Shown: piece after piece, positions 45,369 to 55,262 of the stretch
Position numbering within the stretch: the first letter of the stretch is position 1
Layout of the letters: each line of letters starts with the position of its first letter
From: Devosia pacifica
GTDB taxonomy: Bacteria; Pseudomonadota; Alphaproteobacteria; Rhizobiales; Devosiaceae
Length of the DNA: 64,000 bases
Direction of reading: 5' to 3'
Assembly (NCBI RefSeq): GCF_014652635.1
Contig: NZ_BMZE01000001.1
Coordinates: forward strand, 124,001-188,000
Position numbers and translations under genes: made by a program
The notes under the pieces: generated by a model
The model's database searches: none
What the model was told of the DNA's origin: nothing
The model's input: the letters and a program-made list of their open reading frames with translations, nothing else

Positions 45369-46490
45369 TCAGCCACGAGCCAGATTGTCGTAGATGGCGC
45401 GACGTATGTCTTTCGGCAGTTGGCCGTTTGAGCCCTCAGTCGCTGTGTTGGTGGCAATCATGACGCTTAGCTTGTTGACCGGGTCAATGAACCAGTCGTG
45501 CCCATAGATTCCGCCCCACGTTACGGTGCCTTCAGGACACGGCGTCTGGGCTGCGGTTGCGTCTTCGACCACTGCGCCGAAATATCCGAAGCGCATGCCG
45601 GGGTCCCGCGTAACAGTGCCAATCTGATTCTGCATGCCGGCATTTATCAGGTCAGCCGAGAGTATGCCGTTTCCACCGTTCCGAAGCATCTCAAGAAACT
45701 TCAAGATGTCGCCGGCTGTGCCTGCCATCCCGGCGCCGCCAGACTGATAGGCGAGCGGATTGAAAATGCGCGCCGGTGAGAAGATCGTCTCGGTGCCGTC
45801 GTCGTTGTGCTTGGTGTACGGCTCTGTCATCCGCACGGGTTCCGGCTGGCCATCGGCATACGCTACGGCCAGCCGCGCCGGATCCGCCACGCCAAACTTT
45901 GTGTCGTTCATGCCCAGTGGCGCTGTGATCCGTGCTTCCACAGAATCGGCAAGGCTCTTGCCTTCGACAGCGGCAATGACGGCGCCGAGGACGTCGATTG
46001 CCATCGAGTATTCCCAGGCCGTGCCTGGTTCGTAGTTCAGCGGCTTTTGCGCAAGGCGCGTGAACGTTTCCTCCATCCCGAGGTCGGTATTCTCGAGGCC
46101 CCGCGAAATTGCCGGGTCGTCATAGCGGTAGCTGATGCCTGCTGTGTGAGTGAGCAGATGATGGATGGTCACCCGTGGTTCGGTCCCGTTGGCCAGTTTG
46201 GGATGAAAGTACGGCAAGTAGTCGGACACGGGTGCATCCAGTTTAAGCTTGCCGTCTTCAACCAGGCAAAGAGCAGTCGCCGCGACGATCGGCTTGGTCA
46301 CAGAGGCGAGGCGGAAGATCGTGTCCGGTTGAATAGCAACGCCCGCTTCCCGGTCAGCAAGGCCCGCATGCCCGGCGTAGATCTCATCGCCTTCCCTGGC
46401 GATGCGTATCACGGTGCCGACCACACGTTGATCCCCCAGAGCAGAATCAATTGCTTGGTCGAGTGCGTCCTTCATGGCTTCAAGCGTCAT
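45369..46490 (-). CDS. Serine hydrolase, class C beta-lactamase/EstB-like (copy 1)
   Basis: A 373-residue penicillin-binding-like hydrolase without a signal peptide, so cytoplasmic. SxxK is Ser63-Val-Thr-Lys66 in FRLASVTKPIV; the second motif is Tyr161-Ser-Met; HLLTHTAG precedes it. The third region is WGGIYGHDWFIDP, as in EstB-type esterases, rather than KTG. This favours an esterase over a beta-lactamase. It overlaps the start-proximal paralogue by 11 bp and shares about the same length and motif spacing, indicating tandem duplication. Confidence 0.88.
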   Translation of the reverse strand: MTLEAMKDALDQAIDSALGDQRVVGTVIRIAREGDEIYAGHAGLADREAGVAIQPDTIFRLASVTKPIVAATALCLVEDGKLKLDAPVSDYLPYFHPKLANGTEPRVTIHHLLTHTAGISYRYDDPAISRGLENTDLGMEETFTRLAQKPLNYEPGTAWEYSMAIDVLGAVIAAVEGKSLADSVEARITAPLGMNDTKFGVADPARLAVAYADGQPEPVRMTEPYTKHNDDGTETIFSPARIFNPLAYQSGGAGMAGTAGDILKFLEMLRNGGNGILSADLINAGMQNQIGTVTRDPGMRFGYFGAVVEDATAAQTPCPEGTVTWGGIYGHDWFIDPVNKLSVMIATNTATEGSNGQLPKDIRRAIYDNLARG

Positions 46491-47625
46491 CTTTCAACCC
46501 ATCGTAAATTGCGTCCCGAACAGCAACGGGCAGGGCCCCTTCGTATCCGGACATGGCGGTGTTTGTCATGGCCAATGCAGCGATATGATTTTCAGGATCG
46601 ATAAACCAGGTGTGTCCATAGATCCCGCCCCAGCGAACTGTGCCGGCCGCGCAAGGACAGTCTGCGGTGTCAGCATCTCGCAGAACCGCACCGAAACGCC
46701 CGAACCCCCACCCCGGATCTGGTCCGGAAATTTGCGCAGGCACATGGTCTTGAAGCCCCGCCTTGATTGTCGCCGGAGCGAGGACGCCGCCCTCCAAACC
46801 CAGAAGAGCGCGTAGCAGAAGCATGAAGTCCTCGGCGGTCCCCGACATCCCCCCGCCGCCCGCATGGTAGACGCGTGGATCGATATTGCGTCCTGGAGAG
46901 AATGGCGTCACCCCGCCGGAGCGGTTCAGCACCGAGTGAGGATCCTGCATGGGAACCGGCCCGTCGGCGCTGTCGGCATAGGGGATCGCGAGGCGGCTGG
47001 GCTCGACCGCGAGGAACGCTGTATCCTTCATGCCGAGCGGGCCCGTGACGAACTCTTCGACCGCGTCACCAAGAGAACCGTCAACGATTTTGGCAGCCAC
47101 CAGTCCGAGCACGTCGAGACCTTGTGAGTATGCCCAGCCCTCGCCTGGCGCAAACTGCAATGGGACGCGCATCAGGCGCTGGATATTCGCCTCGAGCGAC
47201 AGGTGCCAACGATTGAGGCCCACTGCGAGGAAAGCAGGGTCAATGCGTTCGTCGTCGAACAGCGGGACTTCACCGCCAAGTCCTGCTGTGTGCGTGATCA
47301 GGTGATCGAGCAATATTGTCGGTCGCGTGCCGTCCGGGAGCGCCGGCTGGAAGTCGGGGAGGTATTTGGTTACTGGATCAGCCAGCGCTAAGAGGCCTCT
47401 GTCACACATCGCGAGAATGGCTGTCGCGACTATCGGCTTGGTGAGTGAGGAGAGCCTGAAAATTGCGTCGGGAGCCAGGGATTCTCCAACGTCTCTGTCA
47501 TTGTAGCCAATCGTCTTGTCGTAGACGCGCTGACCGCGATGATCGACGATCACGTGCGCCCCGACTATAGCCCCCGTGCTCGTGGCGGCTTCAAGCGCGT
47601 CATCTAAACGTGACTTAAGACTCAT
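46480..47625 (-). CDS. Serine hydrolase, class C beta-lactamase/EstB-like (copy 2)
   Basis: A 381-residue paralogue of the downstream gene. SxxK is Ser60-Leu-Thr-Lys63 in FRLSSLTKPIV; the Tyr motif is Tyr166-Ser-Gln; HLITHTAGLGG and WGGIYGHTWFIDPEN match the neighbour. No signal peptide is seen. The start at 47625 has TGGAGG at the right distance; the ATG two codons earlier is too close to it. Both genes have probably diverged in substrate; lactone or ester hydrolysis is likely, but the physiological role is unknown. Confidence 0.88.
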   Translation of the reverse strand: MSLKSRLDDALEAATSTGAIVGAHVIVDHRGQRVYDKTIGYNDRDVGESLAPDAIFRLSSLTKPIVATAILAMCDRGLLALADPVTKYLPDFQPALPDGTRPTILLDHLITHTAGLGGEVPLFDDERIDPAFLAVGLNRWHLSLEANIQRLMRVPLQFAPGEGWAYSQGLDVLGLVAAKIVDGSLGDAVEEFVTGPLGMKDTAFLAVEPSRLAIPYADSADGPVPMQDPHSVLNRSGGVTPFSPGRNIDPRVYHAGGGGMSGTAEDFMLLLRALLGLEGGVLAPATIKAGLQDHVPAQISGPDPGWGFGRFGAVLRDADTADCPCAAGTVRWGGIYGHTWFIDPENHIAALAMTNTAMSGYEGALPVAVRDAIYDGLKDDA

Positions 47626-47687
47626 CGGCATCCTCCAGCGCCGTTGGATACGACACCGGAGAGATGGAGAAAACCCTATTCAGTAGG

Positions 47688-48035
47688 CTACACTGCGAAG
47701 CTGGTGCCACAGCCGCAGGACGCTACGGCGTTCGGGTTCTTGATCTGGAAAGCCTGGCCGATCAGATCATCGACGTAATCGATCTCCGCGCCGCCCATAA
47801 ACTCAAGACTCATGGAATCGATCAGAACGGTCGCTCCAAGCTTCTCGAGGACGACGTCGTCTTCCGTGGCTTGTTCCTGAACCAGGTTATATTCGTACTG
47901 AAAGCCCGAGCACCCGCCGCCTGAAACGGCGATCCGCAAGACAGTTCCCTCCGGCTCCTTTGAAAGAATGCGCGCAACACGCTTGGCGGCGCGGTCCGTC
48001 AGGGCTACTTGAGGGCGATCGAGAACGTCGGTCAT
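47688..48035 (-). CDS. erpA: A-type Fe-S cluster insertion protein ErpA
   Basis: A 115-residue HesB-family protein of the ErpA branch, delivering [4Fe-4S] clusters to target enzymes. The cysteines are in SGGGCSGFQYEYNLV and CGCGTSFAV; LIDSMSLEFMGGAEIDYV is typical of ErpA. It is divergent from dgt across 95 bp, a pair I recognise from Hyphomicrobiales. It complements SufA in the suf operon. Confidence 0.93.
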   Translation of the reverse strand: MTDVLDRPQVALTDRAAKRVARILSKEPEGTVLRIAVSGGGCSGFQYEYNLVQEQATEDDVVLEKLGATVLIDSMSLEFMGGAEIDYVDDLIGQAFQIKNPNAVASCGCGTSFAV

Positions 48036-48130
48036 GAAAGCAATCCGTTTATCAACCTGTTACTCAGTAACATAATCTCAAGATAGGCGTTCCTTTGCCT
48101 CATGAAAAGGGGCGCGAACGAAGGGCTGCC

Positions 48131-49330
48131 ATGAACGAGCAAGGATTGGCGCAATATGCGTCGAGTGCCCAACACTCTCGCGGTCGAAGGTTCTCCGTCA
48201 GCAGCAGTCCCACCCGCTCGGAGTTTCAACGCGACCGCGATCGGATCATTCATTCGACGGCGTTCAGGCGCCTGCAGAACAAAACGCAGGTCTTCCTGCA
48301 GCACGAGGGTAAGCATTATCGCAATCGGCTGACTCATACGCTCGAGGTCAGCCAGATGGCGCGCTCGATGGCGCGTGCGTTGCGCCTGAACGAGGATCTC
48401 GCAGAGGCCATAGCGCTGTCGCATGATCTTGGACACACGCCATTCGGTCATGCTGGCGAACGTGTGCTCGATGAAAAGCTTATCGAAGTCAGTGGGTTCG
48501 ACCATAATATTCAGGCACTGCGCGTGGTGACGCTGCTTGAGAACCGCTACGCCGAGCACGACGGGCTGAACCTGAGTTGGGAGACATTGGAAGGGATACT
48601 CAAGCACAACGGTCCGCTCGTTGACGCCGATGGTCAGCCGCTCGGTCGCTACCGGGATACCGGATTGCCATCCTACCTTCTTGAGGTTCCCGGCGCCGAC
48701 GGCCTCGAAATGCAAACTTTTGCCAGCCTCGAGGCGCAATGTGCCGCGATTGCAGATGATGTCGCCTATAACGCGCATGATATAGACGATGCACTGCGGG
48801 CAGGTCTGCTGAGCCTCGATGATCTGGGGGATGTGCCGTTGGTCGGCCCGATCGTCCGCGAGGTGCAAGCAAGTTATCCTGATGTCGCACCAAAGCGACA
48901 GGCGCACGAAGTTCAGAGACGCCTGATCACAAGGCAGATCGAGGACGTGATCAAAACCACCGAGTTCTCGATTGCCGACGAGGGTGTCGCGACGGTGGAC
49001 GATGTGCGGTTGGCGGGGCAGGCACTTGTTCGCTTCTCGGTCCCGCTTGCCGAGGCGGAAAAGGCGCTGAAGTCATTCTTGTTTGCGCAAGTCTATCGTT
49101 CTGATGCCGTCATGGCCCCAGTTCTTGAGAGCCAGCGTCTCGTCTCAGCACTTTATGAGCGATACATCGAGACTGGTGACATGCCTGGCCGCTGGGGCAA
49201 AGCTGCCGCCACAGCCAGCAACGAGGCTGCACGGGCACGAATTGTTGGCGACTTCATCGCCGGGATGACCGATCCCTACGCAATCGACGAGTACGCCCGG
49301 TTGTTTGACGCTCGTCCGGTTTTCAGCTAA
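48131..49330 (+). CDS. dgt: dGTPase-like HD-domain triphosphohydrolase
   Basis: A 399-residue HD-superfamily enzyme that hydrolyses dNTPs to nucleoside and tripolyphosphate. The metal-binding set is complete: RNRLTHTLEVSQMAR, LSHDLGHTPFGHAGE and IADDVAYNAHDIDDAL. RDRIIHSTAFRRLQNKTQVF is the family N-terminus. I choose ATG 48131, with GAAGG upstream; the TTG at 48095 is in frame. It is followed 30 bp later by argS. Confidence 0.94.
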   Translation: MNEQGLAQYASSAQHSRGRRFSVSSSPTRSEFQRDRDRIIHSTAFRRLQNKTQVFLQHEGKHYRNRLTHTLEVSQMARSMARALRLNEDLAEAIALSHDLGHTPFGHAGERVLDEKLIEVSGFDHNIQALRVVTLLENRYAEHDGLNLSWETLEGILKHNGPLVDADGQPLGRYRDTGLPSYLLEVPGADGLEMQTFASLEAQCAAIADDVAYNAHDIDDALRAGLLSLDDLGDVPLVGPIVREVQASYPDVAPKRQAHEVQRRLITRQIEDVIKTTEFSIADEGVATVDDVRLAGQALVRFSVPLAEAEKALKSFLFAQVYRSDAVMAPVLESQRLVSALYERYIETGDMPGRWGKAAATASNEAARARIVGDFIAGMTDPYAIDEYARLFDARPVFS

Positions 49331-49360
49331 CCCCGCCCGGTCTTTCCCGATAGGTTGATC

Positions 49361-51106
49361 ATGGACGTTTTTGCCCAGTTTACCACGCGTATCGCTGACG
49401 CGTTGCGGTCTCTGCATCCCGAGTTGTCGGATGAGCTTCTGGCACGCATTACTGTCGAGCCTCCGCGAGACCCTGGGCATGGCGATTTGTCGACCAACGC
49501 GGCGATGGTGGTAGGCAAGCCCCTAAAGCGGGCTCCAAGAGATATTGCTGCAGAGATTGCCGACGCGTTCGCGGATGACGCAGATGTCGTTTCGGTCGAG
49601 GTCGCGGGGCCGGGATTCATCAACTTCCGTCTTGCTGCTGGTGTCTGGCATAAGATCGTGGCTGAAGTCGCGGAGCAGGGAACGGACTTTGGCCGTTCTG
49701 GTCTCGGTACGGGCCAGAAGGTCAATATCGAGTATGTCTCTGCCAACCCCACAGGTCCGATGCATGTCGGGCATACTCGCGGCGCGGTGTTCGGTGACGC
49801 ACTGGCATCGCTGATGGAATATTGCGGGTACGAAGTTACCCGCGAATATTATATCAATGACGCTGGCGGCCAGATCGACGTTCTCGCGCAATCGACGCTT
49901 CTGCGCTATCGCGAAGCTCTCGGGGAGAGCATCGAAATACCCGCTGGGCTGTATCCTGGGGACTATCTGGTTCCTGTCGGCAAGGCGCTGGCAGACGAAT
50001 TCGGCCGCGACCTTCTTGAACGCCCAGAGGCGGAAGTCTTGCCAATCGTCAAGCAGCGGGTGCTTGCTGCCATGCTCGAGCTGATCAAGGCCGATCTCTC
50101 TGCGCTCGGTATCCACCACGACGAGTTCTTCTCAGAGAGCACCCTGCACGGACAGGGCGGGGATATCGACACGACGCTCGATTGGCTCAGGGATGAAGGG
50201 CTGGTCTATCAGGGCCGCCTCGAGCCTCCGAAGGGCAAGTTGCCGGAGGATTGGGAGGACCGCGAGCAGACATTGTTCCGGGCTACCGATTTTGGTGATG
50301 ACGTCGATCGCGCGCTCGTCAAGTCTGACGGAAGCTACACCTATTTTGCCGCAGACATCGCCTATCATCGGAACAAATATCTGCGCGGATACAAGCACAT
50401 GATCAACGTGCTCGGCGCCGATCATTCCGGCTACGTCAAACGCTTGCAGGCAGCAGTTAAAGCGGTTTCTGAAGGTAGCGCCGAACTCGATGTGCGGATT
50501 TGCCAGCTCGTTCGCCTGATGAAGAATGGCGAGCCGTTCAAGATGTCCAAGCGCTCGGGCGATCTTGTAACCCTGGCGGATGTCGTGGACGAGGTCGGAC
50601 GCGATGCCACGCGTTTCATGCTGCTGTTCAGGCGCAATGACGCAGCGATGGATTTCGATTTCGCTCTGGTCAAGGAGCAGACCAGAGACAACCCGGTGTT
50701 CTACGTTCAGTACGCGCATGCTCGGGCTTGCTCGGTATTCCGCATTGCGCAACGCGATCTACCGGATCAGGACTTTGGGCCGGAGGCGCTGAGGACGGCA
50801 GATCTCTCCCGACTTTCATCCGAAGCGGAACTGGATCTTATTCGGGTGCTTGCCGCTTGGCCGCGCACGGTTGCGGCAGCAGCTGCAGCGCATGAGCCGC
50901 ATCGGGTTGCGTTTTACCTGCATGACCTCGCCAGTGCCTTCCACGGCTTCTGGGCCAAGGGCAAGGAAGATGTTGCCTTACGGTTTGTTAATAGTGAAGA
51001 TTACATTCTAACGGTGGCTCGACTCGCCCTCGTCGAAGCGGTTCGGCAGGTCATCGTGAATGGTCTGCAAATTTTGGGGGTTTCTGCTCCCGAGGAGCTT
51101 TCATAA
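49361..51106 (+). CDS. argS: Arginyl-tRNA synthetase
   Basis: A 581-residue class I synthetase charging tRNA-Arg. The N-terminal Add-1 domain includes [15 protein letters not shown]; the HIGH motif is in [33 protein letters not shown] follows. A KMSKS-like loop is present as [13 protein letters not shown], which many ArgRS lack. The C-terminal DALR anticodon domain is around 455-581. The start is ATG 49361. It probably forms an operon with dgt and the SPOR gene. Confidence 0.96.
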   Translation: MDVFAQFTTRIADALRSLHPELSDELLARITVEPPRDPGHGDLSTNAAMVVGKPLKRAPRDIAAEIADAFADDADVVSVEVAGPGFINFRLAAGVWHKIVAEVAEQGTDFGRSGLGTGQKVNIEYVSANPTGPMHVGHTRGAVFGDALASLMEYCGYEVTREYYINDAGGQIDVLAQSTLLRYREALGESIEIPAGLYPGDYLVPVGKALADEFGRDLLERPEAEVLPIVKQRVLAAMLELIKADLSALGIHHDEFFSESTLHGQGGDIDTTLDWLRDEGLVYQGRLEPPKGKLPEDWEDREQTLFRATDFGDDVDRALVKSDGSYTYFAADIAYHRNKYLRGYKHMINVLGADHSGYVKRLQAAVKAVSEGSAELDVRICQLVRLMKNGEPFKMSKRSGDLVTLADVVDEVGRDATRFMLLFRRNDAAMDFDFALVKEQTRDNPVFYVQYAHARACSVFRIAQRDLPDQDFGPEALRTADLSRLSSEAELDLIRVLAAWPRTVAAAAAAHEPHRVAFYLHDLASAFHGFWAKGKEDVALRFVNSEDYILTVARLALVEAVRQVIVNGLQILGVSAPEELS

Positions 51107-51184
51107 TTCGGGCGCAATAATGTGTTGTGTAGCGGCCCGCCCATGTATGGCGTTCCGTACCTGTGACGAGAGGGCGCTGGATCG

Positions 51185-53317
51185 ATGTCAGCGAAACAGC
51201 AATCCAACAACCAGCATGATAGCGCGGACGACCTGATCGCCGAGCTCAGTAAGCTGATGGCGCAGGACACCGATAAACCGACTTCGCGATCGCCCAGCGC
51301 GGCCGAGGCGCCACAGCCTGAAAACGATGCCCGCGAGGATGATGCCGGCTTTGCGTTCAGATTGCCGGAGGAGAATAAGCCTGCAGCCGAACACGCTCCC
51401 AGCGCGCGGCCCGCGTCTAGCGGCGCAGCTAACGAGGCGCCGGCAGAGGCTGCTCCAGAACCGCGATTCGATTTTTCACGTTCAGAAGCATCCGATCCGG
51501 TTGGCGCGGCCACCGACGAAGAGCCGGTGGGGCAAAGGGATTCGGATGGTGCGTACGAGCAGGACGTCATCGGCAATCTGATTGCGGCGGAGTTCGCAGA
51601 CGATGAACCGGTCTCGACTGAGCCGCATGTTTCTCAGAAAAGCGCGCAGCAAGACGCTCCACAGAGTTCGTCGACTGCAGCTCGTTCGGAGGATGACAGT
51701 TTCCGTGTGGCACCAGTCTTTGGCCTCGATGCGCGTGGTGCTGCTCAACCTGATCTCGCAGGTCGCCAGAATGCTGCTCCGGAGGTCGACCCGGCTGCCA
51801 CGCGCGCCGCGCCTCAGCAGCCACCGCGTCAATCAGCCCCTCAGGCGGCAGCGCGCGATCCCAAGCGCGACATGGAGGCGCTGATCGGCGAGGCGGCGGC
51901 TATCGAGCGCAGAAGCACCGCATCGAAGCCGGCAGCAAGTGCCGCTCTCAGGAGCCTTGCCACGCCGGTATTGCCGCGTGGGGATGCTCAAAAGGCGGCG
52001 CCCCGCTCTTCGCAGGGCACTGTAGCGCATTCAGCTGAAGACGCGATCCTGGCTGCTGCTGCTGCCACAGGTGCGCGGGTTGGTTGGATTGAGCCTGATG
52101 AGGAAGCTGCTTTCGTCGCGCCTGCCGCGGGCAAGCCCAAACCGGCGCGAAAGCGCGGCGGGGTTCCACGGGCGATCGTCGGGCCCTCTGTCGCTCTCGT
52201 GTTGCTCTTGATCGCTGGCGGTGCTCTTTACTGGGTTCTCGGGTCCAGCAGCGATGACAGCCCGCCACCTGTGCTGACGGCAGATTCCGATCCGGTCAAG
52301 GAACTCCCGCAGGCCTCCGACGAGCCGTCGCGACAATCTGTCGTGTTCGATGAGATGGATGGAGTTTCCGCGCCGGCCGAAAACGAGGAACTGGTGTCTC
52401 GGGACCAGAGCCTCGAGGGGACGATCAGTGACGAGCCGCCGGTTGATACGACAGATTCGGGCTTGGTGAACCGCAGGGTGCGTACAGTCACCGTGCGGCC
52501 AGACGGAACGATCGTCAGCGGGGAAAGTGGCCTCGCCGGTGCCGCTGCGCTTCCGGTTGACCGCCCGAATGTTCCGGACGTCAGCGACGAGGGCAGCTCC
52601 GAGCAGATTGCGGAGATCGACGGGACCGCGGCCGGTGCTGAAGCGTCTGGCAACGCTGCTGCATCCCCGGTTTCAGATGATGCGATCGGGCAATTGCTGT
52701 CTTCTCCATCTACCGAAGTCGACGGCACTGCAGCTGAGACTGAGTCGCCTCTTGCTGACGAGACAAGCGAAGTCGACGGCACAACATTGACGGCGAACCT
52801 GCAACCTCTTGTGCCTGGGCAGGAAGCGCCGGTCGTAGATCAGCAAGGTGAGGTGGTGCCCAACGTCACTGCGCCGGTGCCGATGAGCCGTATTTCGCGC
52901 ACATCCTCGCCCATAGGGCCTGTCCAGTTGTCGCAGCCCACCTCGCCGGTCAATGCCGTGAATGAGCCTCAGACGACTGGTGCGGTTCAGCAGCAGGAGG
53001 GTGCGCCAGCACAGCGTACTCTTTTCGGTGATTTGTTCGGGAACAACGGTGGCAGCAACACAAGCAGCGCCTCCAACGCACCGGCATACGTCCAATTGTC
53101 TTCGCAACGCACTGAAGATGCTGCTCGCCAGACTGCTCAGAGCATAGCCAACCGTTTCGGTCCGATCTTCAACGGCGTGCCGCTTGAGATCCAACGCGTG
53201 GATCTCGGCAACCAAGGTATCTACTACCGCGTGCGGCTGCCGGCTCAGTCGGCTTCGCAAGCGACCCAGATCTGCAACGCCGTGAAGTCGAACGGCGGCG
53301 ATTGCTTCACGATCTAG
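51185..53317 (+). CDS. SPOR-domain inner-membrane protein
   Basis: A 710-residue bitopic protein. A long acidic, Ala/Pro-rich cytoplasmic part (1-320) is followed by one membrane helix (about 332-352, IVGPSVALVLLLIAGGALYWV). A periplasmic disordered linker rich in Ser, Asp and Val comes next, with a C-terminal SPOR domain (about 630-710: APAYVQLSSQRTEDAARQTAQ, GIYYRVRLPAQSASQATQICNAVKSNGGDCF). SPOR domains bind denuded septal peptidoglycan, so the protein probably localises to division sites. It sits between argS and scpA. Confidence 0.88.
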   Translation: MSAKQQSNNQHDSADDLIAELSKLMAQDTDKPTSRSPSAAEAPQPENDAREDDAGFAFRLPEENKPAAEHAPSARPASSGAANEAPAEAAPEPRFDFSRSEASDPVGAATDEEPVGQRDSDGAYEQDVIGNLIAAEFADDEPVSTEPHVSQKSAQQDAPQSSSTAARSEDDSFRVAPVFGLDARGAAQPDLAGRQNAAPEVDPAATRAAPQQPPRQSAPQAAARDPKRDMEALIGEAAAIERRSTASKPAASAALRSLATPVLPRGDAQKAAPRSSQGTVAHSAEDAILAAAAATGARVGWIEPDEEAAFVAPAAGKPKPARKRGGVPRAIVGPSVALVLLLIAGGALYWVLGSSSDDSPPPVLTADSDPVKELPQASDEPSRQSVVFDEMDGVSAPAENEELVSRDQSLEGTISDEPPVDTTDSGLVNRRVRTVTVRPDGTIVSGESGLAGAAALPVDRPNVPDVSDEGSSEQIAEIDGTAAGAEASGNAAASPVSDDAIGQLLSSPSTEVDGTAAETESPLADETSEVDGTTLTANLQPLVPGQEAPVVDQQGEVVPNVTAPVPMSRISRTSSPIGPVQLSQPTSPVNAVNEPQTTGAVQQQEGAPAQRTLFGDLFGNNGGSNTSSASNAPAYVQLSSQRTEDAARQTAQSIANRFGPIFNGVPLEIQRVDLGNQGIYYRVRLPAQSASQATQICNAVKSNGGDCFTI

Positions 53318-53386
53318 TTTGCGCTGCGGCGCGCTTGACGCCCTTAGCCGTCATCCGCAAGCTTCGGAAAACCCGCGGCGAGGCGC

Positions 53387-54181
53387 ATGACAGACGAAGG
53401 CTCAGACTGGCTCGGACAATCAGCGACGCAACATCGTGAGCTGGCTGATTCATTGCTCGTGGAGGTCGACGGCTATGAAGGGCCGCTCGACCTTCTGCTT
53501 GAGATGGCGCGACGGCAAAAAGTCGATCTGGCCGCAATTTCCATCCTGCAGCTGGCAGAGCAGTACCTTGAATTCGTCGAAAGCGCACGACAGCGCCGAA
53601 TCGAGATCGCAGCTGACTACCTGGTGATGGCTGCGTGGCTCGCTTACCTAAAGAGTCGTCTCATGGTGCCGCAGGCGCCGGCAGAAGAAGAGCTTAGCGG
53701 AGAAATGATGGCAGCGTTGCTGCAGTTTCGGCTGCGGCGGCTGGAGGCGATGCGCAGGGCGGCGACCGCCCTGTTTGGCCGGCCGCAACTGAATCAGGCG
53801 GTATTTGCACGCGGACAACCGGAAGCGCTCACCATCAACCGAACCAGCACATGGGAAGCGACACTCTACGATCTCCTTAAGGCGTATGCACATCAGCGCG
53901 AGCGCCGTGTCGATACCAACTATCAGCCAATCAGGCGGACGGTCTGGTCGCTGCAGGAGGCTCATGAGTTGCTTGATCGGCTGATTGGGGCAAGCTTCGA
54001 GTGGGTCGCGCTCGACAGCTATCTCGAACATTACCTGACGCGTCAGGAAGAGCGTGCCATGATAAGGGCTTCTAGTTTTTCTGCCAGCCTTGAAATGGTG
54101 CGCCAGGGGGAGTTGGAACTGCGTCAGGACAAGACGTTCGGGCCACTTTTCATGCGTCGGAAGGCAGCTGCACCCGAATGA
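53387..54181 (+). CDS. scpA: Segregation and condensation protein A
   Basis: ScpA (264 residues) is the kleisin that bridges SMC heads for chromosome condensation. The N-terminal helix-turn LLVEVDGYEGPLDLLLEMARRQKVDLA and ISILQLAEQYLEFVESA are family hallmarks, followed by DYLVMAAWLAYLKSRLMVP. The C-terminal winged helix keeps ASFSASLEMVRQGELELRQDKTFGPLFMR. Its stop overlaps the scpB start as ATGA. In related genomes nagZ often separates the SPOR gene from scpA; it is absent here. Confidence 0.94.
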   Translation: MTDEGSDWLGQSATQHRELADSLLVEVDGYEGPLDLLLEMARRQKVDLAAISILQLAEQYLEFVESARQRRIEIAADYLVMAAWLAYLKSRLMVPQAPAEEELSGEMMAALLQFRLRRLEAMRRAATALFGRPQLNQAVFARGQPEALTINRTSTWEATLYDLLKAYAHQRERRVDTNYQPIRRTVWSLQEAHELLDRLIGASFEWVALDSYLEHYLTRQEERAMIRASSFSASLEMVRQGELELRQDKTFGPLFMRRKAAAPE

Positions 54182-54846
54182 ATGAGGAGAACAGTGCTTT
54201 AGCGGAAACGACGGAGGTCTTCGAACGGAGATTACGCATTCTCGAAGCACTTCTGTTCGCGTCGGAAAAGCCTTTGTCGCTGCAGCAGATCGCGCCTTAC
54301 TTTGACGAGCAGACGGATGTGGCGGCGCTGTTGCATGAACTGGGGGCTCGCTACGCCGCACGCGGCGTCAACCTCGTCAAGCGTGGCGAGGCATGGGCGT
54401 TTCGCACTGCTGAAGACCTCCAATACCTGCTTCGGCGCGAAGAGCAGGAGACCCGCCAGCCTTCCCGCGCCGCAATGGAGACTCTTGCGATCATTGCTTA
54501 TCACCAGCCGACGACGCGGGCCGAGATTGAAGAGATTCGGGGTGTGTCTTCGGGCAAGGGGACGCTCGATCTTCTGATGGAAGCGGGGTGGATCAGAATG
54601 CGCGGCAGGCGGCGTTCACCCGGGAGGCCCGTGACGTACGGGACCACGGAAGGCTTTCTCGACCACTTCGGCCTGGAGGCGTTGTCGGATTTGCCCGGAC
54701 TTGAAGAGCTGAAGGGCAGCGGATTGCTGTCGAGCCGTCTGCCTGCTGATCTGCAGATCCCGCTGCCCTTCGATGGTCAGCTGCGGGAGGATGAGGACCC
54801 TCTGGACCCCGATGATGTCAGCGGCGACGATCTCGATGAGGGTTGA
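54178..54846 (+). CDS. scpB: Segregation and condensation protein B
   Basis: ScpB (222 residues) is the kite-family partner of ScpA and SMC. Two winged-helix domains are visible: RRLRILEALLFASEKPLSLQQIAPYF, then SRAAMETLAIIAYHQPTTRAEIEEIRGVSS, LLMEAGWIRMRGRRRSPGRPVTYGTTEGFLDHFGL. The C-terminal tail is Asp-rich (DEDPLDPDDVSGDDLDEG). Translation is coupled to scpA by a 4-bp overlap. Confidence 0.95.
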   Translation: MNEENSALAETTEVFERRLRILEALLFASEKPLSLQQIAPYFDEQTDVAALLHELGARYAARGVNLVKRGEAWAFRTAEDLQYLLRREEQETRQPSRAAMETLAIIAYHQPTTRAEIEEIRGVSSGKGTLDLLMEAGWIRMRGRRRSPGRPVTYGTTEGFLDHFGLEALSDLPGLEELKGSGLLSSRLPADLQIPLPFDGQLREDEDPLDPDDVSGDDLDEG

Positions 54847-54985
54847 TGCTGTTCAATTTCGCGTTGGACGGGGCAATAGGACGCTGCACAAAGGGCAAGT
54901 CGTTCTTGTGTTCAGGCGCGTTTGAACCTATTTCTCGGCATAGGTATCGCGTGTATCGCGTTGTCGGATTAAAAGGGAGTTCAGT

Positions 54986-55210
54986 ATGCACGCGCCGAGT
55001 ATTTGGGGCATCCTTATCGTAGCCGTCGTGGTCATTCTGCTTTTCGGCCGCGGCAAGATTTCGGGAATGATGGGTGAAGTCGCCTCGGGCATCAAAGCCT
55101 TCCAGAAGGGAATGCGTGACGATGACAAGCCGTCAGAGCGCATCGAGACGGCCAACCAGCCGCAGCATACCAGCGAGACGCGAGAGACCGAGAAGAATCG
55201 GGACGCCTGA
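54986..55210 (+). CDS. tatA: Sec-independent translocase TatA
   Basis: A 74-residue TatA, which forms the transport pore for folded twin-arginine substrates. A single N-terminal membrane helix ([17 protein letters not shown]) is followed by the FG hinge ([24 protein letters not shown]) and a short charged tail. The helix begins with Trp-Gly rather than the polar Gln/Glu often seen there. AAAGGGAG precedes the ATG. It starts a tatA-tatB-tatC set. Confidence 0.94.
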   Translation: MHAPSIWGILIVAVVVILLFGRGKISGMMGEVASGIKAFQKGMRDDDKPSERIETANQPQHTSETRETEKNRDA

Positions 55211-55262
55211 GGTAGTTTCAGGCCAGTTCACGCCATAGACCAGGCTCGGAGACGATAAGAAT

